Assembly (NCBI GenBank): GCA_021730635.1
Contig: JAJNNC010000001.1
Location: 806,001-870,000, forward strand
Direction of reading: 5' to 3'
Source of the DNA: Catalimonadaceae bacterium JC749
GTDB taxonomy: Bacteria > Bacteroidota > Bacteroidia > Cytophagales > Cyclobacteriaceae
DNA: 64,000 nucleotides
Shown here: positions 44,083-53,837 of the stretch, piece after piece
How the letters are laid out: every line of letters begins with the position of its first letter
Position numbering within the stretch: position 1 is the first letter of the stretch
Notes under the pieces: generated by a model
The model's database searches: none
What the model was told of the DNA's origin: nothing
What the model saw: the letters and a program-made list of their open reading frames with translations, nothing else
Position numbers and translations under genes: made by a program

Positions 44083-45318
44083 TTGAATCTCCCCTATTTT
44101 ATATCAAAAAAAATAAGCAAGGCTGAAAAAAACTCATTTTCGGCTACCATTAACAAAATTGCTATTGCCAGTATTGCGCTTGGTCTGGCAACGATGCTGG
44201 TTTCTTTTCTAATCCTGGGTGGTTTTCGTAAAGAGGTGAAAGACAAAATTTTTGCCTTTAGCGGACACATCCAAATCACTAAATACTCTCTGGATAACAC
44301 CTTGCAGGAAGAGCCTATTTCTATCCTTAATCCTGCTTATCAACATCCGGAAACCTATGACTTTATTGATCGGGTAGAAGTTTTCAGTCATAAAGGAGGT
44401 TTATTACAAACCGATGAGGAAGTATACGGGGCGTTTATCAAAGGAGTCAGCCGGGATGCGGATAGTATCCGGTTTCAGGCAAATCTGGAAGAAGGAGGGT
44501 TTATCAGATTTCCGGAAAAGGAAAGTAGTGCCAATAATTATTCGCTGGATATTTTAATCAGCCGTAAAATTGCCAATACCTTGAAGCTGGATACTGGCGA
44601 TGATGTCCGTATGTATTTTATTGATCCACCGAACATCAGGGTAAGAAAATTACATGTGCGGGGTATTTATAACACAGGTATTGAAGAATTTGACGAGCAG
44701 GTCATTATTGGAGATATTGGACTGATACAGCGGCTGAATAACTGGCCAGATACACTGGTGGGTGGATTTGAGGTTTTTCTGAAGGATTATCAGGGAATGG
44801 ACAAAGCCGCAGAGCAGTTGCAAAATGAGCTGGATTATGACTTATATGTGGAGAAAATCAGTGATAAGTATGTGCAAATGTTTGAATGGCTTGAGCTAAT
44901 TAATAATAATGTAGTGATTTTTCTGGCTTTAATCCTCTTTGTCGCTTGTTTTAACATTGTCAGTATCCTATTGATTCTGATTATGGAAAGAACACAGATG
45001 ATTGGCATTTTGAAAGCTCTGGGAGCCAGAAACAAACAGATCCGAAGGATCTTCACCTACAATGGCCTGATTTTAATTACCAAAGGAATGCTGATAGGAA
45101 ATTTGATAGGTATAGGATTCGGCGCACTTCAGTATTACTTTAAAATTATCCCGCTCGATCCGGAAAATTATTATATGGAATTTGTGCCAATTCAGTGGGA
45201 CTTTATGGTCATTCTTTTACTCAATCTCCTCACATTCATGATTGTTGCTTTGGTACTCAATATCCCCACAGCCATCATAATGCGTATCAATCCGATTCGC
45301 GCGATCCGGTTTGATTAA
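44083..45318 (+). CDS. FtsX-like ABC permease, second LolC/LolE-type protein
   Basis: 411 residues. N-terminal helix (about 25-48, 'IAIASIALGLATMLVSFLIL'), a periplasmic domain of ~230 residues and three C-terminal helices. 'MNLPYFISKKISKAEKNSF' is the family start, and it begins with TTG. It is only distantly similar to the permease at 2101-3333, so the genome has at least two subtypes. LolC and LolE form a heterodimer in proteobacteria; these two could be partners although 41 kb apart. The ATPase is elsewhere. Its last 32 bases overlap the convergent glycosyltransferase gene. Confidence 0.86.
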   Translation: MNLPYFISKKISKAEKNSFSATINKIAIASIALGLATMLVSFLILGGFRKEVKDKIFAFSGHIQITKYSLDNTLQEEPISILNPAYQHPETYDFIDRVEVFSHKGGLLQTDEEVYGAFIKGVSRDADSIRFQANLEEGGFIRFPEKESSANNYSLDILISRKIANTLKLDTGDDVRMYFIDPPNIRVRKLHVRGIYNTGIEEFDEQVIIGDIGLIQRLNNWPDTLVGGFEVFLKDYQGMDKAAEQLQNELDYDLYVEKISDKYVQMFEWLELINNNVVIFLALILFVACFNIVSILLILIMERTQMIGILKALGARNKQIRRIFTYNGLILITKGMLIGNLIGIGFGALQYYFKIIPLDPENYYMEFVPIQWDFMVILLLNLLTFMIVALVLNIPTAIIMRINPIRAIRFD

Positions 45319-46054
45319 TCACAGGGCGGTGGTATTTTCTAAATAGGCTGCGAATCTTCATACGAATCACGCCCGTAAATGCTTCCCAGAAAATCTTACT
45401 GGACATTTTGGACTCTCCCCGGATTCTTTCCGTAAAAATGATGGGAATTTCTTTGATCTTAAAACCATACATCCAGGCAGTAAATTTCATTTCAATCTGA
45501 AAGGCGTAGCCCACAAAACGTATCTTATCCAGTTCTATGGTCTGAAGCACACTTTTGTGATAGCACTTAAATCCGGCGGTAGCATCCTTCACGGGCATAC
45601 CTGTTACAAGTTGAACATAAACACTGGCAAAATAAGAAACCAGTACCCGGTTGATCGGCCAGTTGACTACATTAACCCCCTGCACATAACGTGAGCCTAT
45701 GGCCAGGTCATATCCTTCGTTGACGCAAGTGCGATATAGCCGGACCAGGTCTTCAGGATTATGAGAAAAATCTGCGTCCATCTCAAAGATATAATCATAA
45801 CGATGATTGAGCGCATAATGAAACCCACTGATATAAGCCGTACCCAAACCTAATTTTCCGGTTCGACGGATCAGGTGAATACGTTCAGGATACCCTTTTT
45901 GCATCTCTTCTACCAGGTCACCTGTGCCATCGGGTGAATTATCATCTACAATCAGGATATCAAAAGTGACAGGTAATGAAAAAATACTGCTGATGAGAGC
46001 CGCGATATTTTCTCTCTCATTATATGTTGGTATGATGACAATGCTATTGCTCAC
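45287..46054 (-). CDS. polyprenol monophosphomannose synthase, DPM1-like GT2
   Basis: 255 residues with the DPM1 core: 'IIPTYNERENIAALI' and 'DILIVDDNSPDGTGDLV' (metal Asp pair), 'YIFEMDADFSHNPEDL' (DxD), 'YRTCVNEGYDLAIGSRYV', and 'ATAGFKCYHKSVL'. It transfers a sugar, usually mannose from GDP-mannose, to undecaprenyl or dolichyl phosphate on the inner face of the membrane. There is no long C-terminal membrane region, as in the soluble DPM1 type. GDP-mannose is made by the manC product encoded 2 kb away. It overlaps the convergent permease gene by 32 bp. Confidence 0.88.
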   Translation of the reverse strand: MSNSIVIIPTYNERENIAALISSIFSLPVTFDILIVDDNSPDGTGDLVEEMQKGYPERIHLIRRTGKLGLGTAYISGFHYALNHRYDYIFEMDADFSHNPEDLVRLYRTCVNEGYDLAIGSRYVQGVNVVNWPINRVLVSYFASVYVQLVTGMPVKDATAGFKCYHKSVLQTIELDKIRFVGYAFQIEMKFTAWMYGFKIKEIPIIFTERIRGESKMSSKIFWEAFTGVIRMKIRSLFRKYHRPVINQTGSRESD

Positions 46055-46171
46055 AGAAATTTTGTAAAAGCCCCAAAAATAGAGATGTTTGTCGGATGAT
46101 AAAAGTATTTGTAGATCCTTCTATCAAGTATCCGATGGGTGCAGTAGTAGTAGGCTGTTTTAGCATAAGTT

Positions 46172-46687
46172 ATGAAAAATAAATGTATTTTCCTGGACCG
46201 GGACGGTGTTATCAACCGGGACCTGGCCGGTTATGCTTATCGTCTGGAAGATTTTGAGATATTGCCTGGCGTGGCGGAGGCATTGTGGCAGCTAAAACAG
46301 GCCGGTTACCTGTTAGTAGTTGTGACCAATCAGTCCGGCATTGCGCAGGGTATTTATACCAGGGAACAAATGCAGCTATGTCATGACTATATGCAGGAAC
46401 AAATGGGCGATGTCATGGACGCGATTTACTATGCTCCTCACCATCCTTCTGTGACAGAATCCTTGACCCGCAAACCGGACAGTCTTATGTTTGAAAAAGC
46501 CATTGCAAAATTTGATATTGATGTCCGGCGCTCCTGGATGATAGGCGATAAGGAAAGGGATATGATACCCGCTGTCAAATTAGGGATAGCTTCTATTCTG
46601 ATAGATACCGGAACACCCCAGACCAAGGCGCTTCACATCGTAAAGGATTTACCGGAAGCGGTTCGAAAAATTTTAAAACCAGATTAG
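46172..46687 (+). CDS. HAD-IIIA phosphatase, GmhB/HisB-N-like
   Basis: 171 residues. 'IFLDRDGVINRD' holds the nucleophile and acid Asp pair, 'VVTNQSGIAQG' motif II, and 'WMIGDKERDMIPA' motifs III/IV. This is the D-glycero-D-manno-heptose-1,7-bisphosphate 7-phosphatase group. The structural zinc site of GmhB (CxH...CxC) is missing: the loop reads 'YYAPHHPSVTESLTRKPDS' with no Cys. Loss of the zinc loop occurs in some members with other sugar-bisphosphate substrates. Its stop overlaps the convergent hypothetical gene by four bases. Confidence 0.82.
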   Translation: MKNKCIFLDRDGVINRDLAGYAYRLEDFEILPGVAEALWQLKQAGYLLVVVTNQSGIAQGIYTREQMQLCHDYMQEQMGDVMDAIYYAPHHPSVTESLTRKPDSLMFEKAIAKFDIDVRRSWMIGDKERDMIPAVKLGIASILIDTGTPQTKALHIVKDLPEAVRKILKPD

Positions 46688-47205
46688 CGGAGAATGCTTT
46701 TGAGATGTTCTATTCCTTCCTCACTTACCTTGTAATGGCCCTGCCTCATTTTAAACACTTTTTTATATTCCTGATTGAGTTTGATAAAATGTGCCGGGTT
46801 AGACAAATCGAGGCCATGGTCTTTTAAAAGCTTGGTCACTTCCCGAGTAGTAAAGACACCATCTTCATTTTTAGACTGAATATAATAGCTGGCCATGAGC
46901 ACAATATCAGTCTTACTCACGTTTTTAGGGCGACGGTGATAAAATTCACCGAAAGATTCTACAGCGCTTATAGAACCATTTTCCTGTTTTTGGGGCGTAA
47001 CCACAGGAGAGCCATCGAATAAGTTAATTTGTTCACCTGAATTAGAACGCGAACTATCATTCTTTTTAGATTGGGAGGCTCCTTTTTGCAATATGGAAAC
47101 AAAATTTTTAATAGATTCTGCATAGGAATTTACAAATTCTTCCGAGCCTTCAATCTCAAATTCTCCTCCCGTCATGGTAATCTTAATTCTAGCTTTTTGT
47201 TCCAT
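46684..47205 (-). CDS. conserved hypothetical protein with C-terminal winged-helix-like region
   Basis: 173 residues. The N-terminal ~35 residues form a small beta unit ('ARIKITMTGGEFEIEGSEEF'), then a Ser/Gln-rich linker (40-90), then a helical region of ~75 residues ('KTDIVLMASYYIQSKNEDGVFTTREVTKLLKDHGLD') that looks like a winged helix, with 'VFKMRQGHYKVSEEGIEHL' as wing and last helix. I do not recognise the family. It could be a DNA-binding or adaptor protein. No signal peptide. Confidence 0.65.
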   Translation of the reverse strand: MEQKARIKITMTGGEFEIEGSEEFVNSYAESIKNFVSILQKGASQSKKNDSSRSNSGEQINLFDGSPVVTPQKQENGSISAVESFGEFYHRRPKNVSKTDIVLMASYYIQSKNEDGVFTTREVTKLLKDHGLDLSNPAHFIKLNQEYKKVFKMRQGHYKVSEEGIEHLKSILR

Positions 47206-47286
47206 AGGTCTTTAGGCTGTAGCAATTCCTGTATACGAATGTACCGAAAACTGGCAATATATGCTTTTTTATAATAGATAAACAAT

Positions 47287-47294
47287 TACTTTTG
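47287..47294 (+). promoter_or_regulatory. candidate -7 element of cysQ
   Basis: TACTTTTG fits TAnnTTTG and lies 49 bp before the cysQ start at 47344. An AT-rich run precedes it but lacks a clear TTTG. Confidence 0.35.
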
Positions 47295-47343
47295 CTTCCG
47301 AAAATTGAGCTGTGTCAGAAAGCCTGCAAAACACATAGATAAA

Positions 47344-48138
47344 ATGACTAAAAAAATCAATATCAATATTCTTAAGGAGATTGCCATTGATGCCGGAAAA
47401 GAGATTTTAAAGATCTATAATGATGGCGACTTTTCAAAAGTGGTAGACTTTAAAGCTGATAATTCTCCTCTCACACTGGCTGATGAAGCATCACATCAGG
47501 TAATTATGGCAGCTTTACAAAAAAAATATCCTGATATCCCCGCTATTTCTGAAGAAGGCAAAAACATAGCCTATGAGATCAGAAAATCCTGGGAATATTT
47601 CTGGCTTATAGACCCGCTGGATGGTACCAAGGAGTTTATCAAACGGAATGGACAGTTTACGGTAAACATAGCCCTCATTCATCAACACAAGCCTGTAGCA
47701 GGTATTATCTATACCCCCGTTACCGAAGAACTTTATTTTGCCGGTAAGGAGGGATATGTTGAGGATATACAGCCCGGTGCTTACAAGCAGGATCAAACAA
47801 AAGACCCTGTTCGTTTACAGGTACAGCGAAGAAAGGAAAATTTGGTGGCTGTAAGAAGCAGCAGTCATGCTTCCGAAGAGGAAGAAAAAGTACTGTCTGA
47901 TTATGGGGTCACTGAGAGCATATCTAAAGGAAGTTCCCTGAAGTTTTGCATGGTGGCAGAAGGGAAAGCTGATATATATTACCGACATGGCCCTACCATG
48001 GAATGGGATACGGCCGCTGGCCAGGCACTGGTAGAATGCGCCGGTGGGCAAGTATATCAGGGAACTAGCCGAACCCCCTTTTCTTACAACAAAGAATCAC
48101 TGCTCAACGGAAGTTTCCTGGTTCTCTCAAGCATATAA
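47344..48138 (+). CDS. cysQ: 3'(2'),5'-bisphosphate nucleotidase
   Basis: The ATG at 47344 gives 264 residues; the frame from 47305 adds 13 residues without support. It is an inositol-monophosphatase-fold enzyme: 'SPLTLADEASHQVI' , 'ISEEGKNIAY' (metal Glu), 'LIDPLDGTKEFI' (DPxDGT) and 'MEWDTAAGQALVECAGG'. The 'DGTKEF' variant is characteristic of CysQ, which removes the 3'-phosphate from PAP/PAPS and protects sulfur assimilation and RNA turnover. Upstream of the GDP-fucose genes by 80 bp but with a separate promoter motif between them. Confidence 0.92.
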   Translation: MTKKININILKEIAIDAGKEILKIYNDGDFSKVVDFKADNSPLTLADEASHQVIMAALQKKYPDIPAISEEGKNIAYEIRKSWEYFWLIDPLDGTKEFIKRNGQFTVNIALIHQHKPVAGIIYTPVTEELYFAGKEGYVEDIQPGAYKQDQTKDPVRLQVQRRKENLVAVRSSSHASEEEEKVLSDYGVTESISKGSSLKFCMVAEGKADIYYRHGPTMEWDTAAGQALVECAGGQVYQGTSRTPFSYNKESLLNGSFLVLSSI

Positions 48139-48169
48139 TTTTTTATTTTATTTTTTACCCAAAGGGAAG

Positions 48170-48177
48170 TATCTTTG
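48170..48177 (+). promoter_or_regulatory. candidate -7 element of manC-gmd-fcl
   Basis: TATCTTTG matches TAnnTTTG, 42 bp upstream of the manC start, in a T-rich leader. Confidence 0.45.
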
Positions 48178-48218
48178 TATTAGATTTTTCTAAAAAATTA
48201 TTTGACAAGTTCAAGCTT

Positions 48219-49295
48219 ATGGAGAATAATTTCGCACTGATCATGGCAGGTGGGGTCGGTACCCGTCTTTGGCCGGTAAGTCGACAGCAGTTTCCTAAAC
48301 AATTTCATGATGTGTTAGGCATAGGAGAATCCCTTTTACAGCTTACTTTTAACCGCCTGCTTGATATTTGCCCCAGTGAAAACATTTATATCATTTCCAA
48401 TAGAGAATACAAAGAGTTGATCAAAAAGCAACTTCCTTTGCTGACAGACGATCAGATCTTATTGGAACCCCAACTTAGAAACACGGCTCCTTGCGTGGCT
48501 TATGCCTCCTACAAAATTGCTCAAAAGAATCCACAGGCAAACCTGATCGTATGCCCTGCTGACCACCTCATTGTAAAACAGGAACAGTTTGCTAAATTAG
48601 CCAAACAAGCTCTGGAGATTGCCGGACAAGATGACAAACTCATTACTTTTGGCATTAACCCCACCCGGGCCGATACAGGCTATGGATATATTGAGTTTGA
48701 TAAAAGTATAGGCCAACAAAGCATTTATCAAGTAAAAGCCTTTAAGGAAAAACCAGACCAAGCTACCGCACAAGCGTTCCTGGCAGCCGGAAATTATGCC
48801 TGGAATTCAGGTATCTTTGTTTGGAGTGTTGCTGCCATTCAGAAAAGCTTTCAAAAATACCTGCCAGCAGTAAACGAATTATTTGCTCAAGACACCAACC
48901 TTTACTATTCTGATCAGGAAGAGGCTTTTATAGAACAGGTATATCATAACTGCATCAATATTTCTATTGACTATGGTATTATGGAAAGGGCAGATAATGT
49001 ATACGTAATGCCCGCTAACTTTGGGTGGACAGATTTGGGAACCTGGAAATCTATTGATGAGCAACAGGACAAAGATCAACAGGGCAATTGCATTCAGGGG
49101 ACAGCCCTACTATACCAAACCCGTAATTCTTTTATTAAAGTGGCAGATCATAAATTAGCTGTATTACAGGGATTGGATAACTATATTGTCATTGTAGAGG
49201 AGGATGCAGTAATGATTTGCAGTAAGGATGAAGAGCAAATGGTAAAACAATTTCTACAGGATATCAAAGAAAAAGGATTTAAAGCATACATATAA
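48219..49295 (+). CDS. manC: mannose-1-phosphate guanylyltransferase
   Basis: 358 residues. '[23 protein letters not shown]' (part) is the nucleotide-sugar pyrophosphorylase signature, and '[26 protein letters not shown]' (part 'NYAWNSGIF') and '[16 protein letters not shown]' are ManC/GMP-specific. It makes GDP-mannose from mannose-1-phosphate and GTP. It has only the pyrophosphorylase domain, with no phosphomannose-isomerase extension. First gene of a three-gene GDP-L-fucose set; the gmd start is 11 bp after its stop. Confidence 0.94.
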   Translation: MENNFALIMAGGVGTRLWPVSRQQFPKQFHDVLGIGESLLQLTFNRLLDICPSENIYIISNREYKELIKKQLPLLTDDQILLEPQLRNTAPCVAYASYKIAQKNPQANLIVCPADHLIVKQEQFAKLAKQALEIAGQDDKLITFGINPTRADTGYGYIEFDKSIGQQSIYQVKAFKEKPDQATAQAFLAAGNYAWNSGIFVWSVAAIQKSFQKYLPAVNELFAQDTNLYYSDQEEAFIEQVYHNCINISIDYGIMERADNVYVMPANFGWTDLGTWKSIDEQQDKDQQGNCIQGTALLYQTRNSFIKVADHKLAVLQGLDNYIVIVEEDAVMICSKDEEQMVKQFLQDIKEKGFKAYI

Positions 49296-49306
49296 TATTT
49301 GAGCAT

Positions 49307-50419
49307 ATGAAAAAGGCATTAATAACCGGAATCACAGGACAGGACGGAGCCTACCTTGCCGAATTCCTTCTAAAAAAAGGATATGAGGTACACGGTATCA
49401 AAAGAAGAACTTCTTTGTTCAATACGGATCGTATTGACCATCTATATCAGGATCCCCATGAGCAGGATTTAAAGTTTAAGTTGCACTACGGCGACCTGAC
49501 TGATTCTACAAACATCATTCGGATCGTGCAGGAAGTACAACCTGATGAAATTTACAATTTAGGTGCTATGTCACATGTAAAAGTAAGTTTCGACGAACCG
49601 GAATATACCGCTAATGTGGATGGTTTGGGAACTTTAAGAATTTTAGAAGCGGTGAGAATTTTGGGCTTACAGGATAAAACCAAAATTTACCAGGCTTCTA
49701 CTTCAGAATTGTATGGTCTGGTACAAGAAGTACCGCAAAGTGAAAAAACACCCTTTTATCCGCGTTCTCCCTATGCTGTTGCAAAATTATATGGCTTCTG
49801 GATTACCGTGAACTATCGGGAAGCTTACAATATGTTTGCAGTCAATGGGATCTTATTCAATCACGAATCCCCTATCCGTGGAGAAACTTTTGTGACCCGA
49901 AAGATTACACGTGCCGCAGCCCGTATCGCTTTGGGGTTACAAGACATCTGTTATTTGGGAAATTTAGACGCCAAGCGCGACTGGGGACATGCCAAAGATT
50001 ACGTGCAGGCAATGTGGCTTATTTTACAGCAAGACACCCCTGAAGATTATGTGATCGCAACCGGTATGACCACTACGGTACGGGATTTTGTAAAAATGAG
50101 TTTTGGTGAGCTAGGCATTGAGTTGAGTTTCGAAGGAAAAGATAAAGAAGAAGTGGGAAAAGTCGCCAGTTGCACCAACCCGGAATATCAATTACCGGAA
50201 GGGAAAGAAATTATTAAAGTAGATCCTGCTTATTACAGGCCAACAGAGGTAGATCTTTTGATTGGAGATCCCACCAAGGCCAAAGAAAAGCTCGGATGGA
50301 AGCTTCAGTATGACCTTGCTGCCTTGGTTAAGGATATGGTGCAGTCTGATGTTGCTCTGTTTAAAAAAGACAAGTTCTTGCTCAAGGGCGGGCACAAAGT
50401 ATTTAGCTATCACGAGTAA
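49307..50419 (+). CDS. gmd: GDP-mannose 4,6-dehydratase
   Basis: A 370-residue SDR enzyme: '[19 protein letters not shown]' (nucleotide-binding GxxGxxG), '[17 protein letters not shown]' (substrate loop), '[19 protein letters not shown]' (catalytic Thr/Ser-Glu) and '[21 protein letters not shown]' (YxxxK). It converts GDP-mannose to GDP-4-keto-6-deoxymannose. Eleven bp downstream of manC and 73 bp upstream of fcl. Confidence 0.95.
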   Translation: MKKALITGITGQDGAYLAEFLLKKGYEVHGIKRRTSLFNTDRIDHLYQDPHEQDLKFKLHYGDLTDSTNIIRIVQEVQPDEIYNLGAMSHVKVSFDEPEYTANVDGLGTLRILEAVRILGLQDKTKIYQASTSELYGLVQEVPQSEKTPFYPRSPYAVAKLYGFWITVNYREAYNMFAVNGILFNHESPIRGETFVTRKITRAAARIALGLQDICYLGNLDAKRDWGHAKDYVQAMWLILQQDTPEDYVIATGMTTTVRDFVKMSFGELGIELSFEGKDKEEVGKVASCTNPEYQLPEGKEIIKVDPAYYRPTEVDLLIGDPTKAKEKLGWKLQYDLAALVKDMVQSDVALFKKDKFLLKGGHKVFSYHE

Positions 50420-50492
50420 GCTTATAGAATAGAGTAGCACAACATGATATCTGATGGTATCGTATGAATGGAAAAGATAAAAAGGATTAATT

Positions 50493-51425
50493 TTGGAAAA
50501 GAACGCTAAAATATACATCGCCGGCCACCGGGGCATGGTAGGTTCTGCCATTTTGCGGAACCTACAGAGCAAAGGTTATGAAAATTTCGTTTTAAGAACC
50601 TCCCGGGAGTTAGATTTACGCAGTCAGCAAGAGGTTGCTGAATTTTTTGCTGCTGAGAAACCCGACTACGTTTTTCTGGCGGCGGCCAAAGTAGGAGGTA
50701 TCCATGCCAATAATACTTACAGAGCCGAGTTTTTGTATGATAACCTGATGATCCAAAATAATATTATCCATCAGAGTTATGTGCATAAAGTAAAAAAGCT
50801 GCAATTTCTGGGTTCCTCTTGCATTTATCCTAAAATGGCTCCCCAGCCTTTAAAAGAAGAGTACCTGTTGACCGGTCCGCTGGAGGCGACCAACGAACCT
50901 TATGCGATTGCCAAGATTGCTGGCATCAAGATGTGTGAAGCTTATCGTGCACAATATGGGTGTCATTTTATTTCTGTGATGCCTACCAATCTGTATGGTC
51001 CTCATGATAACTATGACCTTAACAACTCGCATGTGTTACCGGCCCTGCTCCGGAAATTTCATGAGGCGAAAGTTAAGCAAGATGAATCTGTTGAAATATG
51101 GGGCACAGGCAGTCCAAAGCGGGAGTTCTTACATGTTGATGATCTGGCAGAAGCCTGTGTTTTCCTGATGGAAAACTATGATGAAGCAGAGCTGGTCAAT
51201 GTAGGGACTGGAGAGGATATCAGTATCAAAGATCTGGCTTTGCTGATCAAAGACATCGTAGGTTTCGAAGGAGCCTTGCGTTTTGATGCTTCCAAACCAG
51301 ATGGCACTCCCCGGAAACTGATGGATGTTAGCAAACTGCATAATTATGGATGGCGCCATCAGATTGAGCTACGCGAAGGAATTGCCTCTGTTTATCAACT
51401 GTATGTAAAAGAAGCAGTAGTCTGA
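50493..51425 (+). CDS. fcl: GDP-L-fucose synthase
   Basis: 310 residues: '[19 protein letters not shown]' (nucleotide site), '[23 protein letters not shown]' (part), '[18 protein letters not shown]' (catalytic Ser/Cys), and '[19 protein letters not shown]' (YxxxK). The start is TTG, giving '[11 protein letters not shown]'. It epimerises and reduces GDP-4-keto-6-deoxymannose to GDP-L-fucose with NADPH, completing the pathway begun by manC and gmd. The fucose probably goes into O-antigen, capsule or glycoprotein O-glycans, which Bacteroidetes commonly fucosylate. Confidence 0.95.
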   Translation: MEKNAKIYIAGHRGMVGSAILRNLQSKGYENFVLRTSRELDLRSQQEVAEFFAAEKPDYVFLAAAKVGGIHANNTYRAEFLYDNLMIQNNIIHQSYVHKVKKLQFLGSSCIYPKMAPQPLKEEYLLTGPLEATNEPYAIAKIAGIKMCEAYRAQYGCHFISVMPTNLYGPHDNYDLNNSHVLPALLRKFHEAKVKQDESVEIWGTGSPKREFLHVDDLAEACVFLMENYDEAELVNVGTGEDISIKDLALLIKDIVGFEGALRFDASKPDGTPRKLMDVSKLHNYGWRHQIELREGIASVYQLYVKEAVV

Positions 51426-51495
51426 TTTGTTTTCAGGTGTTTTAGTGTTTTCTTATTATTTTTACCTTATCTAAACACCAAAATCACATCAAATT

Positions 51496-51678
51496 ATGGC
51501 TAAGCTAATCCTTTCTCAAAGCAATAAAGTTATTCTGGGCGTATGTGGAGGGCTGGCGGAATATTTTGGATGGGATGCCACTATGATACGCATCCTGTTT
51601 GTAATTGCCGCTATTGTCGGTATGGGTTCTCCAGGTATTGTATATCTGGTCTTGTTTTTGGTGATGAAGTTTCAATAA
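51496..51678 (+). CDS. PspC-domain membrane protein
   Basis: 60 residues. Cytoplasmic N-terminal half with 'NKVILGVCGGLAEYFGWDAT', the PspC core, then one transmembrane helix ('MIRILFVIAAIVGMGSPGIVYLVLFLVM', in part). PspC-type proteins sense envelope stress in the Psp system; short stand-alone versions are common in Bacteroidetes, and their role is unclear. It lies 70 bp after fcl and is convergent with dxs. Confidence 0.9.
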   Translation: MAKLILSQSNKVILGVCGGLAEYFGWDATMIRILFVIAAIVGMGSPGIVYLVLFLVMKFQ

Positions 51679-51719
51679 ACTCGGTCGTTGCATCGTGAGC
51701 AAACGCTATTCTTTGCTGG

Positions 51720-53633
51720 TCAGATTGCCGTAACACCCAGCATGGCTCTTATTTCCTGCGCAATGCTTTCCGGATCATAACCGCACTCCTGATGCAGTTC
51801 CTGCTGCTCTCCGTGTTCAATGACTTTGTCAGAAATTCCCAGTCGCTTTACAGAAGATGTATATCCATGATCAACCATAAATTCCAGCACAGCACTCCCA
51901 AAACCTCCCATCAGGCAACCATCTTCTACTGTAATTACTTTGTCAAATTTTGTAAACACTTCATGCAATAATTTACTATCCAGAGGTTTTACAAAGCGCA
52001 TATCATAATGGGCCGGATGAATATCTTCTTTGGCTAGTGTCTGGCAGGCTTCTATGGCGTAATTTCCAATATGGCCTATGGTCAGAATAGCTATTTCTTC
52101 ACCTTCACAAACGATTCTACCTGTCCCTACCTGCACTTCTTGCATAGGCGTGCGCCACTCCGGCATCACCCCTTGCCCACGGGGATAGCGGATCGTAAAC
52201 GGGCCTTCCCGATGTAGCGTGGCCGTATACATGAGGTTACGCAACTCCGCTTCATTCATAGGAGCAGCTACTACCATATGGGGTATACATCGCATATAAG
52301 CCAGATCATAAGCACCATGATGGGTAGGCCCATCCGCTCCGGCTACACCAGCACGATCCAGACAGAATATGACTGGCAGTTTCTGAATAGCCACATCGTG
52401 GATCACCTGGTCATACGCCCGTTGCATAAAAGTACTATAAATATTACAGAAGGGAATCAGGCCCTGAGTAGCCAGACCGGCAGAAAAGGTGACAGCATGC
52501 TGCTCGGCAATACCGACATCAAATGCCCGATCGGGCATAGCTTTCATCATAATATTCATGGAAGAGCCTGAAGGCATGGCTGGTGTAATGCCTACAATTT
52601 TCTCGTTTTGCTCTGCCAGTTCTACAATGGTGTGACCAAAAACCTGCTGGTATTTGGGAGGCTGAGGTCTATCATATATCTTTTTCCTGATCTCTCCCGT
52701 AACTTTATCAAACTTACCGGGTGCGTGCCACTTGGTTTGATCCATTTCTGCCAGCGAAAACCCTTTGCCCTTAACGGTAATACAGTGAAGAATTTTAGGG
52801 CCGGGAATCTTTTTCAAATCATCCAAAATACTCACCAGATGATTCACATCGTGTCCATCTACCGGACCAAAGTAACGCAGATTAAGCGACTCGAAAAGAT
52901 TACTATGCTTGAGTAGAAAAGCCTTAATGCTGGTCTCTAATTTAGAAACGATATCCTGAGCACTTTTACCAAAAGTGCTGATTTTTCCCAGTAGTTTCCA
53001 CACATCTTCTCTTACTTTATTATAGGTCCGAGAGGTGGTGATATCAGTCAGATAATCTTTCAGGGCTCCCACATTGGGGTCAATAGACATACAATTGTCG
53101 TTCAGGATAATGAGCAGGTTAGTATCTGAGACACCAGCATGGTTCATTGCCTCAAAAGCAATACCGCCCGTCATAGCGCCATCTCCAATCACGGCAATAT
53201 GTTGTTTATCCTGAAAACCCTGATATTTGGAAGCAACAGCCATACCCAAGGCAGCAGAAACCGAGGTAGAGGAATGACCTACCCCAAAGGTATCGTATTC
53301 ACTTTCACTGCGTTTCGGAAACCCTGAAATTCCTTTATACATCCGGTTAGTGTGGAAAACATCCCGGCGGCCTGTCAGAATTTTATGGCCATAAGCCTGG
53401 TGCCCGACATCCCACACCAACTGATCATAGGGCGTATTGAATACATAATGAAGGGCTACCGTCAGCTCCACCACCCCTAAACTGGCGCCAAAATGACCAC
53501 CATACACCGATACAATATCAATAATGTATTGTCTTAATTCTTCGGAAAGCTGTACGAGTTGGGCGGGCTCAAGCTTTTTTAGGTCGGCAGGACTGTTGAT
53601 GTGAGAAAGTAATCGGCCGGGCTTAATTAACAT
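51720..53633 (-). CDS. dxs: 1-deoxy-D-xylulose-5-phosphate synthase
   Basis: 637 residues. 'DVGHQAYGHKILTGRR' and 'SGFPKRSESEYDTFGVGHSSTS' (part) form the N-terminal cofactor pocket. 'GDGAMTGGIAFEAMNHAG' to 'ILNDNCMSI' is the thiamine-diphosphate motif (GDG...NDN). The transketolase pyrimidine domain carries 'DVGIAEQHAVTFSAG' (catalytic Glu) and 'DRAGVAGADGPTHHGAYD'. It condenses pyruvate and glyceraldehyde-3-phosphate to start the non-mevalonate isoprenoid pathway. Monocistronic, divergent from scpA. Confidence 0.97.
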   Translation of the reverse strand: MLIKPGRLLSHINSPADLKKLEPAQLVQLSEELRQYIIDIVSVYGGHFGASLGVVELTVALHYVFNTPYDQLVWDVGHQAYGHKILTGRRDVFHTNRMYKGISGFPKRSESEYDTFGVGHSSTSVSAALGMAVASKYQGFQDKQHIAVIGDGAMTGGIAFEAMNHAGVSDTNLLIILNDNCMSIDPNVGALKDYLTDITTSRTYNKVREDVWKLLGKISTFGKSAQDIVSKLETSIKAFLLKHSNLFESLNLRYFGPVDGHDVNHLVSILDDLKKIPGPKILHCITVKGKGFSLAEMDQTKWHAPGKFDKVTGEIRKKIYDRPQPPKYQQVFGHTIVELAEQNEKIVGITPAMPSGSSMNIMMKAMPDRAFDVGIAEQHAVTFSAGLATQGLIPFCNIYSTFMQRAYDQVIHDVAIQKLPVIFCLDRAGVAGADGPTHHGAYDLAYMRCIPHMVVAAPMNEAELRNLMYTATLHREGPFTIRYPRGQGVMPEWRTPMQEVQVGTGRIVCEGEEIAILTIGHIGNYAIEACQTLAKEDIHPAHYDMRFVKPLDSKLLHEVFTKFDKVITVEDGCLMGGFGSAVLEFMVDHGYTSSVKRLGISDKVIEHGEQQELHQECGYDPESIAQEIRAMLGVTAI

Positions 53634-53837
53634 AGATGTATAGGAAATTTGCTTGTCGTCTTCTAAGAAACTATTATATATTCTGAATGTTTAACAAAAT
53701 AAATCCTTTGGTTAAACATTCCAAAGAATCATCTTTTTTATAAAGTTAAGTCCTAATTCAGGATAATATGTCATAAATTTGTTAACATTTATCTTCATAA
53801 AAAAATTTATTTCCACCACTTTCAGATAAAGATAAAT

